Part shown: positions 17,023-22,916 of the stretch, one piece after another
Layout: the number at the start of each line of letters is the position of its first letter
How positions within the stretch are numbered: position 1 is the stretch's first letter
Assembly (NCBI GenBank): GCA_038246575.1
Contig: JBBRVU010000051.1
Span: 1-22,916 of the forward strand
Length of the DNA stretch: 22,916 nucleotides
Direction: 5' to 3'
Source: JACCUZ01 sp038246575
GTDB lineage: Bacteria; Actinomycetota; Actinomycetes; JACCUZ01
Position numbers and translations under genes: made by a program
Notes under the pieces: model-generated
Databases searched by the model: none
What the model was told of the DNA's origin: nothing
What the model saw: only the letters and a program-made list of their open reading frames with translations

Positions 17023-17046
17023 CCCAGCCGGGCGAGGCGGGCTGGG
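17023..17046. terminator. possible bidirectional terminator between mscS and osmC
   Basis: CCCAGCC (17023-17029), ten bases, GGCTGGG (17040-17046): a perfect 7-bp stem starting at the base after the mscS stop and 15 bp from the osmC stop. It sits where two convergent units need a stop. There is no U-tract, as is common in high-GC actinobacteria. Confidence 0.5.
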
Positions 17047-17061
17047 CCAGGCGGTGGCGGC

Positions 17062-17487
17062 TCAGGCGAGCGCGGCGTCCAGCGTGATCGTGGTGCCGGT
17101 GAGCGCGGCGCTGACGGGGCAGTTCGTCTTCGCGCCCTCGGCGAAGGTCGCGAAGTCCTCCGCGGAAAGACCGGGGACGGCCGCACGGGTGGTCAGCAGG
17201 ATGCCGGTGATGCCGGTGCCCGGGGTGAAGGTCACGTCGGCCTTGGTGTCGATGGTCTCGACGGTGTGCCCGGCGCTGGTCAACTCGTTTGAGAGCGCCA
17301 TCGAGAAGCAGGTCGAGTGAGCGGCCGCAATGAGCTCCTCGGGGCTGGTCACGCCGTTGGGCGCCTCAGCCCGGGCCGGCCAGCTCACGTCGTACGTCCC
17401 GATGCCCGAGGAGTCGAGGCTGACCCGACCCTTGCCCTCGAAGAGCGAGCCCTCCCAGTGAGCATTCGCGGTACGCGTGGTGGCCAT
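17062..17487 (-). CDS. OsmC/Ohr family peroxiredoxin-like protein
   Basis: A 141-residue thiol peroxidase of the OsmC type, expected to reduce organic hydroperoxides. Both redox cysteines are present: Cys60 in AAAHSTCFSMALS and Cys123 in AKTNCPVSAAL. The first half carries the usual HWEGSLFEGKGRVSLDS start and PEELIAAAH helix. ATG 17487 is supported by AGGAGG (17493-17498) 5 nt upstream, one of the best ribosome sites in the window. It is divergent from glbO with 56 bp between starts; a 13-bp palindrome at 17514-17526 lies in that gap and may control both. No ohrR-type regulator gene is adjacent. Confidence 0.93.
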   Translation of the reverse strand: MATTRTANAHWEGSLFEGKGRVSLDSSGIGTYDVSWPARAEAPNGVTSPEELIAAAHSTCFSMALSNELTSAGHTVETIDTKADVTFTPGTGITGILLTTRAAVPGLSAEDFATFAEGAKTNCPVSAALTGTTITLDAALA

Positions 17488-17492
17488 GTGGT

Positions 17493-17498
17493 CCTCCT
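17493..17498 (-). promoter_or_regulatory. Shine-Dalgarno of the osmC gene
   Basis: AGGAGG on the minus strand, 5 nt before ATG 17487. It decides the start against an upstream in-frame start at 17529. Confidence 0.75.
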
Positions 17499-17513
17499 GA
17501 AGTGTTCGGGGCA

Positions 17514-17526
17514 CAACGATTCGTTG
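17514..17526. promoter_or_regulatory. palindromic operator candidate between osmC and glbO
   Basis: CAACGA-T-TCGTTG, perfect 6-bp arms around one base, in the 56-bp divergent promoter. It lies 4 bp upstream of the possible glbO -10 box and within the likely osmC promoter, so one protein could act on both genes. The binding factor is unknown; a redox-sensing MarR/OhrR-type or TetR-type regulator is a guess. Confidence 0.5.
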
Positions 17527-17530
17527 CACG

Positions 17531-17536
17531 TAGGCA
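17531..17536 (+). promoter_or_regulatory. possible -10 box of glbO
   Basis: TAGGCA, 7 nt before ATG 17544, with no Shine-Dalgarno. The last base departs from TANNNT, as in the box before the Eis-like gene. Confidence 0.35.
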
Positions 17537-17543
17537 TGACAAC

Positions 17544-17972
17544 ATGAGCGCCGTGAGTATTCCGGCGGGCGGCGGCGCAGCCCCTACCTTCTACGACGCC
17601 GTCGGCGGCGCCGAGACGTTCCACAAGCTGGTGCGCGGCTTCTACTCCGCTGTGCCGCAGGACGAGGTTCTCGGCCCGCTCTATCCCGAGGATGAGCTCC
17701 CGGATGCCGAGCGCCGGCTGCGGATGTTTCTCGAGCAGTACTGGGGCGGTCCGCGCACCTACTCCGACGAGCGTGGCCATCCGCGGCTGCGGATGCGCCA
17801 CGCGCCGTTCCGGATCGGCATCGCCGAGCGCGACGCCTGGCTTCGGCTGATGCGCTCCTCCGTGGACAACCTCGACCTGCACCCGGACGCAGAACGTCAG
17901 CTCTGGGGCTATCTGGAGATGGCAGCCCACAGCATGGTCAACAGTGACCACGACAGTGCCCGGCAGCCGTGA
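17544..17972 (+). CDS. glbO: group II truncated hemoglobin
   Basis: A 142-residue heme protein very close to M. tuberculosis HbO. The key residues align with a constant offset of 11: TyrB10 (Tyr34), TyrCD1 (Tyr47 in LYPED), the proximal HisF8 (His86 in RMRHAPFRI) and TrpG8 (Trp99 in DAWLRLM). The stretch LRMFLEQYWGGPRTYS is almost invariant in the group. Proposed roles are oxygen binding or delivery, and peroxide or nitric-oxide chemistry; the physiological role is unsettled. ATG 17544 follows a TAGGCA box by 7 nt; a GTG at 17553 is an alternative. The stop overlaps the aglA start by 4 bp, matching the mycobacterial glbO-aglA order. Confidence 0.95.
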   Translation: MSAVSIPAGGGAAPTFYDAVGGAETFHKLVRGFYSAVPQDEVLGPLYPEDELPDAERRLRMFLEQYWGGPRTYSDERGHPRLRMRHAPFRIGIAERDAWLRLMRSSVDNLDLHPDAERQLWGYLEMAAHSMVNSDHDSARQP

Positions 17973-19543
17973 CCCCCGTCCCCGAAGCATGGTGGCGGCA
18001 CGCCGTCATCTACCAGATCTACATCCGCAGCTTCGCCGACTCCGACGCGGACGGCATCGGCGACCTGGCCGGGATACGCGCGCGCCTGCCTTACCTCGCG
18101 GCGTTGGGCGTGGACGCGATCTGGATCACGCCGTTCTACCCCTCGCCGATGGCCGACGGCGGTTATGACGTCGCCGACTACCGCGACATCGACCCGCTCT
18201 TCGGCACTCTTGCGGAGGCGGAGAAGCTGATCGAGGAGGCGCACGACCTCGGCCTGCGGGTCATCGTCGACCTCGTGCCCAACCACACTTCGGACCGGCA
18301 CCGCTGGTTCCAGGAGGCCCTTGCCTCCCCACCCGGCTCGGTGGCCCGCGGGCGCTACCTGTTCCGTGACGGCCGAGGCCCGGACGGCACCGAGCCACCC
18401 ACGGACTGGCTCTCGGTGTTCGGCGGGCCCGCCTGGGCTCGAGTGCCCGACGGTCAGTGGTACCTGCACCTGTTCGCACCCGAGCAGCCCGACCTCGACT
18501 GGACGAACCGTGAGGTCATCGAGGAGTTCCACGACATCTTGCGGTTCTGGCTCGACAGAGGTGTCGACGGGTTCCGCATCGATGTAGCGCACGGCATGGC
18601 GAAGGACCCAGCAATGCCCGACGTGGGTGAGGAGGCGGAGGACATCCTCGAGCCGACCACTCGCACCGACCACCCCTTCTGGGACCGCGACGAGGTCCAC
18701 GACGTCTACCGCGAGTGGCGACAGATCACCGACTCCTATGCGGGCGAGCGGATGCTGGTCGGCGAGGCCTGGGTCGCCACTGCGGAACGACGCGCGAAGT
18801 ACGTGCGGCCCGACGAGCTGCACACGGCGTTCAACTTCGACTTCCTCAAGGCGAAGTGGGACGCGCCGACGCTGCGCTCGGTCATCGACGCCTGCCGGGC
18901 CGCCGACTCCGCCGTGGGTGCCCCGACCACATGGGTGCTGGCCAACCACGACGTGACCCGTGAACCGACCCGTTACGGCGGTGGCCGGACGGGTCTTCGG
19001 CGGGCCCGCGCAGCCGCGCTGCTGATGCTGGCGCTGCCCGGCGGCGCCTACGTCTACCAGGGCGAGGAGCTGGGCCTAGAGGAGGTCACCGACCTGCCGG
19101 AGGACGTGCTCGCGGATCCGGCCTGGCAGCGCTCCGGGCACACGGTGCGGGGTCGGGACGGCTGTCGGGTGCCCGTCCCGTGGTCGACTGAGGGGCCGTC
19201 GCTCGGCTTCGGCGACTCCGCCCCCTGGCTGCCGCAGCCGCCCGAGTGGGCGCGGCTGTCGATGCAGGCCCAGTCGGACGTGCCCGGCTCGACCCTCGAG
19301 CTGTACCGTGCAGCGCTCGCATTGCGTCGCGAGCTGCTGACCGGCCAGTCCATGAAGTGGCTGGACTCACCCGACTCGGCGTTGGCCTTCCGGCGCGACG
19401 AGGGCCCCGCCGCGGTGGTGTGCCTGGTCAACATCGGCACCGAGCCCATCGAGCTGCCCGCGCACGAGGAGGTCCTGCTGGCGAGCGCACCCCTTGACGG
19501 CTGCCTCCCGGCCGGCACCGCGGTCTGGCTCAGGGTGACCTGA
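17969..19543 (+). CDS. aglA: alpha-glucosidase, GH13
   Basis: A 524-residue cytosolic enzyme expected to release glucose from alpha-glucosidic oligosaccharides. The (beta/alpha)8 barrel starts YQIYIRSFADSDADGIGDLAG, followed by VDLVPNHTSDRH (98-111) and QPDLDW (173-178). The catalytic set is the nucleophile Asp205 in GFRIDVAHG, the acid/base Glu266 in LVGEAWV and Asp328 in LANHDVTR. The YQGEELGLEE block and the small C-terminal beta domain are intact. GTG 17969 overlaps the glbO stop as GTGA, so translation is coupled to the hemoglobin. Exact linkage preference (alpha-1,4 or alpha-1,6, maltose or isomaltose) cannot be settled from these motifs. Confidence 0.93.
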   Translation: MTPVPEAWWRHAVIYQIYIRSFADSDADGIGDLAGIRARLPYLAALGVDAIWITPFYPSPMADGGYDVADYRDIDPLFGTLAEAEKLIEEAHDLGLRVIVDLVPNHTSDRHRWFQEALASPPGSVARGRYLFRDGRGPDGTEPPTDWLSVFGGPAWARVPDGQWYLHLFAPEQPDLDWTNREVIEEFHDILRFWLDRGVDGFRIDVAHGMAKDPAMPDVGEEAEDILEPTTRTDHPFWDRDEVHDVYREWRQITDSYAGERMLVGEAWVATAERRAKYVRPDELHTAFNFDFLKAKWDAPTLRSVIDACRAADSAVGAPTTWVLANHDVTREPTRYGGGRTGLRRARAAALLMLALPGGAYVYQGEELGLEEVTDLPEDVLADPAWQRSGHTVRGRDGCRVPVPWSTEGPSLGFGDSAPWLPQPPEWARLSMQAQSDVPGSTLELYRAALALRRELLTGQSMKWLDSPDSALAFRRDEGPAAVVCLVNIGTEPIELPAHEEVLLASAPLDGCLPAGTAVWLRVT

Positions 19544-19580
19544 CGGAGACGTTGTCGCCAGGGGCCGTTCACCGCGAGCC

Positions 19581-19988
19581 CTACGACTCCAGGTAAGCCG
19601 TGAGAAAGGTGCGCTCCTCCGGGCTCAGGCGCCGAGGCCGGCCCTTGGGGAGGTCGTACGCGACCAGGGTGGATGCGGCCGTTGCGAACACCGCCGACTC
19701 GTCACGCACCTCGTAGCGGATCTCGAACGAGGCACCCTTGACCTCGCTCACCCACATCTCGATGCTGACGCCGCGCGGGTGGAAGACGAGCGGAGCCTTG
19801 TACTCGATCTCGTGCCGCGCGACCAACACGCCGTCGGCCAGCGCCCTGGTCCCCAGCTCCGCGCCGAGAACGAACAGCATGTCGACGCGCGCCTCCTCGA
19901 GGTAGGTGAGGAAGACGACGTTGTTGACGTGGCCATACGCGTCCATGTCCGACCAGCGCGTCGGGCACTGGAACGTGTGCCTCGTCAT
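19581..19988 (-). CDS. acyl-CoA thioesterase, hotdog fold (4HBT), Rv2475c-like
   Basis: A 135-residue single hotdog domain expected to hydrolyse acyl-CoA thioesters. The active-site block reads RWSDMDAYGHVNNVVFLTYLEEAR, with Asp16 as the likely catalytic residue, followed by the typical YKAPLVF and SFEIRYEV strands. Length is normal for the 4-hydroxybenzoyl-CoA thioesterase group. The chain length of its substrate is not evident. It starts at ATG 19988, 45 bp after the ettA stop on the same strand, so it may be the last gene of an ssb-ettA-thioesterase unit. It converges on aglA with 37 bp between stops. Confidence 0.9.
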   Translation of the reverse strand: MTRHTFQCPTRWSDMDAYGHVNNVVFLTYLEEARVDMLFVLGAELGTRALADGVLVARHEIEYKAPLVFHPRGVSIEMWVSEVKGASFEIRYEVRDESAVFATAASTLVAYDLPKGRPRRLSPEERTFLTAYLES

Positions 19989-20033
19989 GCGCCTGCGCGC
20001 TCCGGCTGCTCGTTGCAGGGCCTGGAGGCCCCC

Positions 20034-21698
20034 TCAGCCACGGGTGAGCTTGCGGTAGGTCGCGCGGTGCGGACGGGCAGCATCCGGTCCGAGTCGCTCG
20101 ACCTTGTTGCGCTCGTAGGACTCGAAGTTGCCCTCGAACCAGAACCACTGCGAGTCACCCTCGTAGGCGAGGATGTGGGTCGCTACCCGGTCGAGGAACC
20201 ACCTGTCGTGGGAGACGACCACCGCGCAGCCCGGGAACTCGAGCAGCGCGTTCTCCAACGAGGACAGAGTCTCGACGTCGAGGTCGTTGGTCGGCTCGTC
20301 GAGCAGCAGCAGGTTGCCGCCGATCTTGAGAGTCAGGGCGAGGTTGAGCCGGTTGCGCTCGCCACCGGACAGGACCCCGGCGGCCTTCTGCTGGTCAGGT
20401 CCCTTGAACCCGAAGGCCGAGACATAGGCCCGGGACGGCATCTCGACCTGGCCGACCTTGATGTGGTCGAGCCCGTCGGACACGACCTCCCACAACGACT
20501 TCTTGGGGTCGATGTTGCCACGGCTCTGGTCGACGTAGGCGATGCTCACCGTCTCACCGACCTTGATGCTGCCCGAGTCGGCCGGCTCGTCGCCGAGGAT
20601 CATCTTGAACAGGGTTGTCTTGCCTGCGCCGTTCGGACCGATCACGCCGACGATGCCGTTGCGCGGCAGGCTGAAGGACAGGTTGTCGATCAGCAGCCGG
20701 TCGCCGAAACCCTTGGTCAGCTTGTCGGCCTCGACGACCACGCTGCCGAGGCGGGGACCGGGCGGGATCTGGATCTCCTCGAAGTCCAGCTTGCGGGTCT
20801 TCTCGGCCTCGGCCGCCATCTCCTCGTAGCGGTCCAGACGCGCCTTGCTCTTGGCCTGGCGGCCCTTGGCGTTGGAGCGGACCCACTCGAGCTCGTCCTT
20901 GAGTCGCTTCGCCCGCTTGACGTCCTTGGCCCCCTCGACCTTGAGCCGGGCCTGCTTGGTCTCGAGGTAGGTCGAGTAGTTGCCCTCGTAGGGGTAGGCC
21001 CGCCCCCGGTCGAGCTCGAGGATCCACTCGGCGACGTTGTCGAGGAAGTACCTGTCGTGGGTCACGGCCACCACGGTGCCGGCGTACTTCTCCAGGTGGC
21101 TCTCCAGCCACTGCACGCTCTCGGCGTCGAGGTGGTTGGTGGGCTCGTCCAGCAGCAGCAGGTCGGGCTGGTTGAGCAGCAGGGCACACAGGGCGACCCG
21201 ACGGCGCTCACCGCCGGAGAGGACGGACACGTCGGCGTCCGGCGGTGGGCAGCGCAGGGCGTCCATCGCCTGTTCGAGCTGGGAGTCGAGGTCCCACGCG
21301 TTGGCGTGGTCGATCTCCTCCTGCAGCTTGCCCATCTCGGTCATCAGGTCGTCGCTGTAGTCGGTCGCCATCTGCTCGGCGATCTCGTTGAAGCGGTCGA
21401 CCTTGGCCTTGATCTCGCCCATCCCCCGCTGCACGTTGCCGAGCACGTCGGTGCTCTCGTCGAGGGTCGGCTCCTGCTCGAGGATCCCGACGGAGTAGCC
21501 CGCGGAGAGCACGGCGTCGCCGTTGGAGGCGTGGTCCAGGCCAGCCATGATCCGCAGGACCGTGGACTTCCCGGCGCCGTTGGGACCCACGACACCGATC
21601 TTCGCGCCGGGGAAGAACGACAGGGTGACGTCATCGAGGATGACCTTGTCGCCATGGGCCTTGCGCGCCTTGCGCATCGTGTAAATGAACTCCGCCAT
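20034..21698 (-). CDS. ettA: ABC-F translation factor EttA
   Basis: A 554-residue cytosolic ATPase, the same length as E. coli EttA (555). It binds the ribosomal E site and couples the first peptide bonds to the ATP/ADP ratio. Two ABC domains are present. Walker A motifs are GPNGAGKS (38-45) and GPNGAGKT (354-361), signatures are LSGGERRRVAL and LSGGERNRLNL, and Walker B regions are LLLLDEPTNHLD and LLLLDEPTNDLD. The linker between them, with ELEWVRSNAKGRQAKSKARL, is the charged P-site tRNA interaction motif. There are no membrane segments. ATG 21698 follows a TAGGCT box by 7 nt. It corresponds to M. tuberculosis Rv2477c, with ssb upstream as in that genome. Confidence 0.97.
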   Translation of the reverse strand: MAEFIYTMRKARKAHGDKVILDDVTLSFFPGAKIGVVGPNGAGKSTVLRIMAGLDHASNGDAVLSAGYSVGILEQEPTLDESTDVLGNVQRGMGEIKAKVDRFNEIAEQMATDYSDDLMTEMGKLQEEIDHANAWDLDSQLEQAMDALRCPPPDADVSVLSGGERRRVALCALLLNQPDLLLLDEPTNHLDAESVQWLESHLEKYAGTVVAVTHDRYFLDNVAEWILELDRGRAYPYEGNYSTYLETKQARLKVEGAKDVKRAKRLKDELEWVRSNAKGRQAKSKARLDRYEEMAAEAEKTRKLDFEEIQIPPGPRLGSVVVEADKLTKGFGDRLLIDNLSFSLPRNGIVGVIGPNGAGKTTLFKMILGDEPADSGSIKVGETVSIAYVDQSRGNIDPKKSLWEVVSDGLDHIKVGQVEMPSRAYVSAFGFKGPDQQKAAGVLSGGERNRLNLALTLKIGGNLLLLDEPTNDLDVETLSSLENALLEFPGCAVVVSHDRWFLDRVATHILAYEGDSQWFWFEGNFESYERNKVERLGPDAARPHRATYRKLTRG

Positions 21699-21705
21699 GC
21701 CCGGC

Positions 21706-21711
21706 AGCCTA
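21706..21711 (-). promoter_or_regulatory. predicted -10 box of ettA (leaderless)
   Basis: TAGGCT on the minus strand, 7 nt before ATG 21698 and without a Shine-Dalgarno sequence, in the 89-bp gap after ssb. Confidence 0.5.
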
Positions 21712-21787
21712 GTGGCGGTCACGTGCCTGCGGAGGACGCGCCCGGGCCGACGGGCGGGGGGACCTCGTCGACCCGGACGCGAGACCG

Positions 21788-22285
21788 TCACGCCGCGCTG
21801 GGCGCCGTCGCCTCCGAGGTGTCCGACCGGGCCGGCGCGGTGGACGACCCGGGACCGGGGGCCACGGTGCCTGCCTCCGCCTCCAGAGGGTCGTCGTCGG
21901 GCGGCAGATCCCGCCCGGCAGACGCGTAGGACGCCTTGATGAAAGTGCTGACGCCTCGGCTGAGGTCGTGGCCGACGGTCCACGCGTCGATCTCGACCGA
22001 GGAGGTGCGCACGCCGTCCTTGTCGTAGGAACGCACCTTCAGCTTGCCTTGCACCACGACGGGCTGCCCGACCTTCACGCTGTCGAGCACGTTGTCGCCG
22101 AGGTTCCGCCAGCAGGAGACCGTCCAGAACACTGTGTCGCCGTCCCGCCATGCGCCGAGCGCGGGGTCGTGGATGCGCTCGTTGGTCGCGACCCGGAGGG
22201 CGACCACCCGGGTGCCGTCACCCGTCAGCCGCAGAATCGGCTCCTTGGCCACGTTGCCGACAATCGTCACTGCCGTCGCTTTCAC
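21788..22285 (-). CDS. ssb: single-stranded DNA-binding protein paralogue (SsbB type)
   Basis: A 165-residue protein with an N-terminal OB fold (about 1-112): VTIVGNVAKEPILRLT, VVALRVATNERI, WTVSCWRNLGDNVLDSVKVG and QPVVVQGKLKVRSYDKDG are standard SSB blocks. The C-terminal tail is Pro-, Ala- and acid-rich but ends in ATAPSAA and lacks the DDDIPF-type acidic tip that recruits replication partners. It therefore resembles the secondary SSB of mycobacteria (Rv2478c, SSBb) rather than the replicative one. GTG 22285 is supported by AGGGAG (22292-22297) 6 nt upstream. It lies upstream of ettA on the same strand with 89 bp between. Confidence 0.92.
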   Translation of the reverse strand: MKATAVTIVGNVAKEPILRLTGDGTRVVALRVATNERIHDPALGAWRDGDTVFWTVSCWRNLGDNVLDSVKVGQPVVVQGKLKVRSYDKDGVRTSSVEIDAWTVGHDLSRGVSTFIKASYASAGRDLPPDDDPLEAEAGTVAPGPGSSTAPARSDTSEATAPSAA

Positions 22286-22352
22286 CCGGGTCTCCCTCGC
22301 GTCGCAGTGCGCATCCGGTGCGCCGCTGCCTGCTCACGACGATGGGGCCACC

Positions 22353-22371
22353 CGGCTGTCGCGACCAGCCG
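22353..22371. terminator. possible hairpin between the GTPase gene and ssb
   Basis: CGGCTG (22353-22358), seven bases, CAGCCG (22366-22371), in the 140-bp gap. It could end the GTPase transcript or lie in the ssb leader; there is no T-tract. Confidence 0.35.
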
Positions 22372-22386
22372 CGCACACCGATCTGG

Positions 22387-22425
22387 GGACGACGGGGTGA
22401 ACCTGGTGCGGCTGTGGACGACGGG
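22387..22425. repeat. 10-bp direct repeat next to the GTPase stop
   Basis: GGACGACGGG occurs at 22387-22396 and 22416-22425, 29 bp apart; the second copy ends at the base before the stop codon of the GTPase gene. No function is evident. Confidence 0.5.
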
Positions 22426-22916
22426 TCAGCCGGTTCCCGCCCGCTCGATTGACTCCCGGGCCCGCCGGTGCCGGGCCAGCTCCTCCTCGACCGGACCGAG
22501 CATGTGCGTCCGAGCCACCTCCTCGATCGCGGCGTACAGCCTGGACTCGGCCCGCTTTCGATGCCGCCGCGCGCCGGCCTTCGCCAGCGACCGGCCGAAG
22601 GTCGCCAGCAGAAGCCCGAGCAGCACACCGCCGACGAGCAGCAGGGTCGGGAAGGGCACGACCCCGAGCTCCGGGGTCGGCGGGTCGGGCAGCCGCAGAT
22701 AGCTGCCGAAGGCGAGCAGCCCCAACCACAGCGCTCCCACCACGGCGGCGCCGATCAGCAGCCACTGCAGGACAGCGGCAGCCCGCCACCAGAGCGGGAC
22801 ACGTTCGACCCCGAGATCAGTCCCGACAACGGCGGTGTCCAACGCGTCGCGGACATCCGCCGAGCGGCCGGTCGCCGCCTGCTGGACCGAGCGTCGCCAC
22901 GGCTCGGGCAGCCCGC
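22426..22916 (-). CDS. YfjP-like GTPase, C-terminal part
   Basis: The frame is open to the right edge, giving the last 163 residues; the G domain is outside the window. The visible part starts GLPEPWRRSVQQAATGR, then VGTDLGVERVPLWWRAAAVLQW, followed by two membrane helices (the first LLIGAAVVGALWLGLLAFG, the second around PFPTLLLVGGVLLGLLLA) joined by a short Pro-rich loop. It ends in a basic, helical tail with ARRHRKRAESRLYAAIEEVA. This is the usual C-terminus of actinobacterial YfjP/dynamin-like membrane GTPases, often annotated as 50S-ribosome-binding GTPases. The TTG at 22842 is an internal Leu codon, not a start. Identification rests on recognition of this C-terminal region, without sight of the GTP-binding motifs. 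Confidence 0.75.
   Translation of the reverse strand, partial: GLPEPWRRSVQQAATGRSADVRDALDTAVVGTDLGVERVPLWWRAAAVLQWLLIGAAVVGALWLGLLAFGSYLRLPDPPTPELGVVPFPTLLLVGGVLLGLLLATFGRSLAKAGARRHRKRAESRLYAAIEEVARTHMLGPVEEELARHRRARESIERAGTG

Noticed and set aside
19779..21929. 716-codon plus-strand frame across the thioesterase, ettA and ssb genes
   Set aside because: It is antisense to three genes with clear motifs and has a repetitive Leu-, Val- and Glu-rich composition without domains.
22426..22842. Stand-alone 138-residue membrane protein starting at TTG 22842
   Set aside because: The frame stays open to the edge and the residues upstream (LPEPWRRSVQQAA) match the GTPase family, so it is a truncated larger gene.

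Overview
The window is very GC-rich (about 70% by eye), densely packed, and rich in GTG starts and short or overlapping gene junctions. The families present (mycothiol-dependent DsbA-like reductase, group II truncated hemoglobin, Eis-type acetyltransferase, DUF5130, short SSB paralogue) point to an actinomycete (Actinomycetota). The genus cannot be fixed from the sequence; a Nocardioidaceae- or Intrasporangiaceae-like genome is only a guess. I see 24 protein genes, two of them cut by the window edges. There are no tRNA or rRNA genes, no IS elements, no phage genes and no CRISPR array.

Region 1 (1-2902) is an accessory module: the 3' end of an ACC deaminase gene, a small cupin gene, a GntR/FCD regulator and a glutaryl-CoA-dehydrogenase-like acyl-CoA dehydrogenase. 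The gntR/cupin divergent promoter and the dehydrogenase promoter carry the same 22-bp motif (17 of 22 identical, at 966-987 and 2881-2902), each overlapping a predicted -10 box. This is the best candidate for an undescribed regulatory circuit in the window.

Region 2 (2917-5371) holds a membrane-anchored SpoIIE/PP2C-type phosphatase divergent from an Eis-like N-acetyltransferase.

Region 3 (5386-22916) follows, from memory, the gene order and strands of Mycobacterium tuberculosis Rv2465c-Rv2478c: rpiB, mycothiol-linked reductase, pepN, DUF5130, HNH nuclease, glbO, aglA, thioesterase, ettA, ssb. Extra genes sit between them: DUF429, a 61-aa protein, a small membrane protein, malQ, prolyl oligopeptidase, mscS and osmC. 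The gdh gene found beside ettA in M. tuberculosis is absent. The window ends in the C-terminus of a YfjP-like GTPase.

Likely transcription units are malQ with the small membrane protein and DUF5130 (possibly led by HNH), prolyl oligopeptidase-mscS (4-bp overlap), and glbO-aglA (4-bp overlap). Themes are thiol and oxygen stress (reductase, OsmC, hemoglobin), alpha-glucan use (malQ, aglA), peptide turnover (pepN, oligopeptidase) and translation or DNA upkeep (ettA, ssb). Several genes appear leaderless: a TANNNT box lies 6-7 nt before the start codon. Apart from the edges every stretch without a gene is under 150 bp. No obviously exotic defence or mobile system is present; the novelty lies mainly in regulatory sites and small uncharacterised genes.
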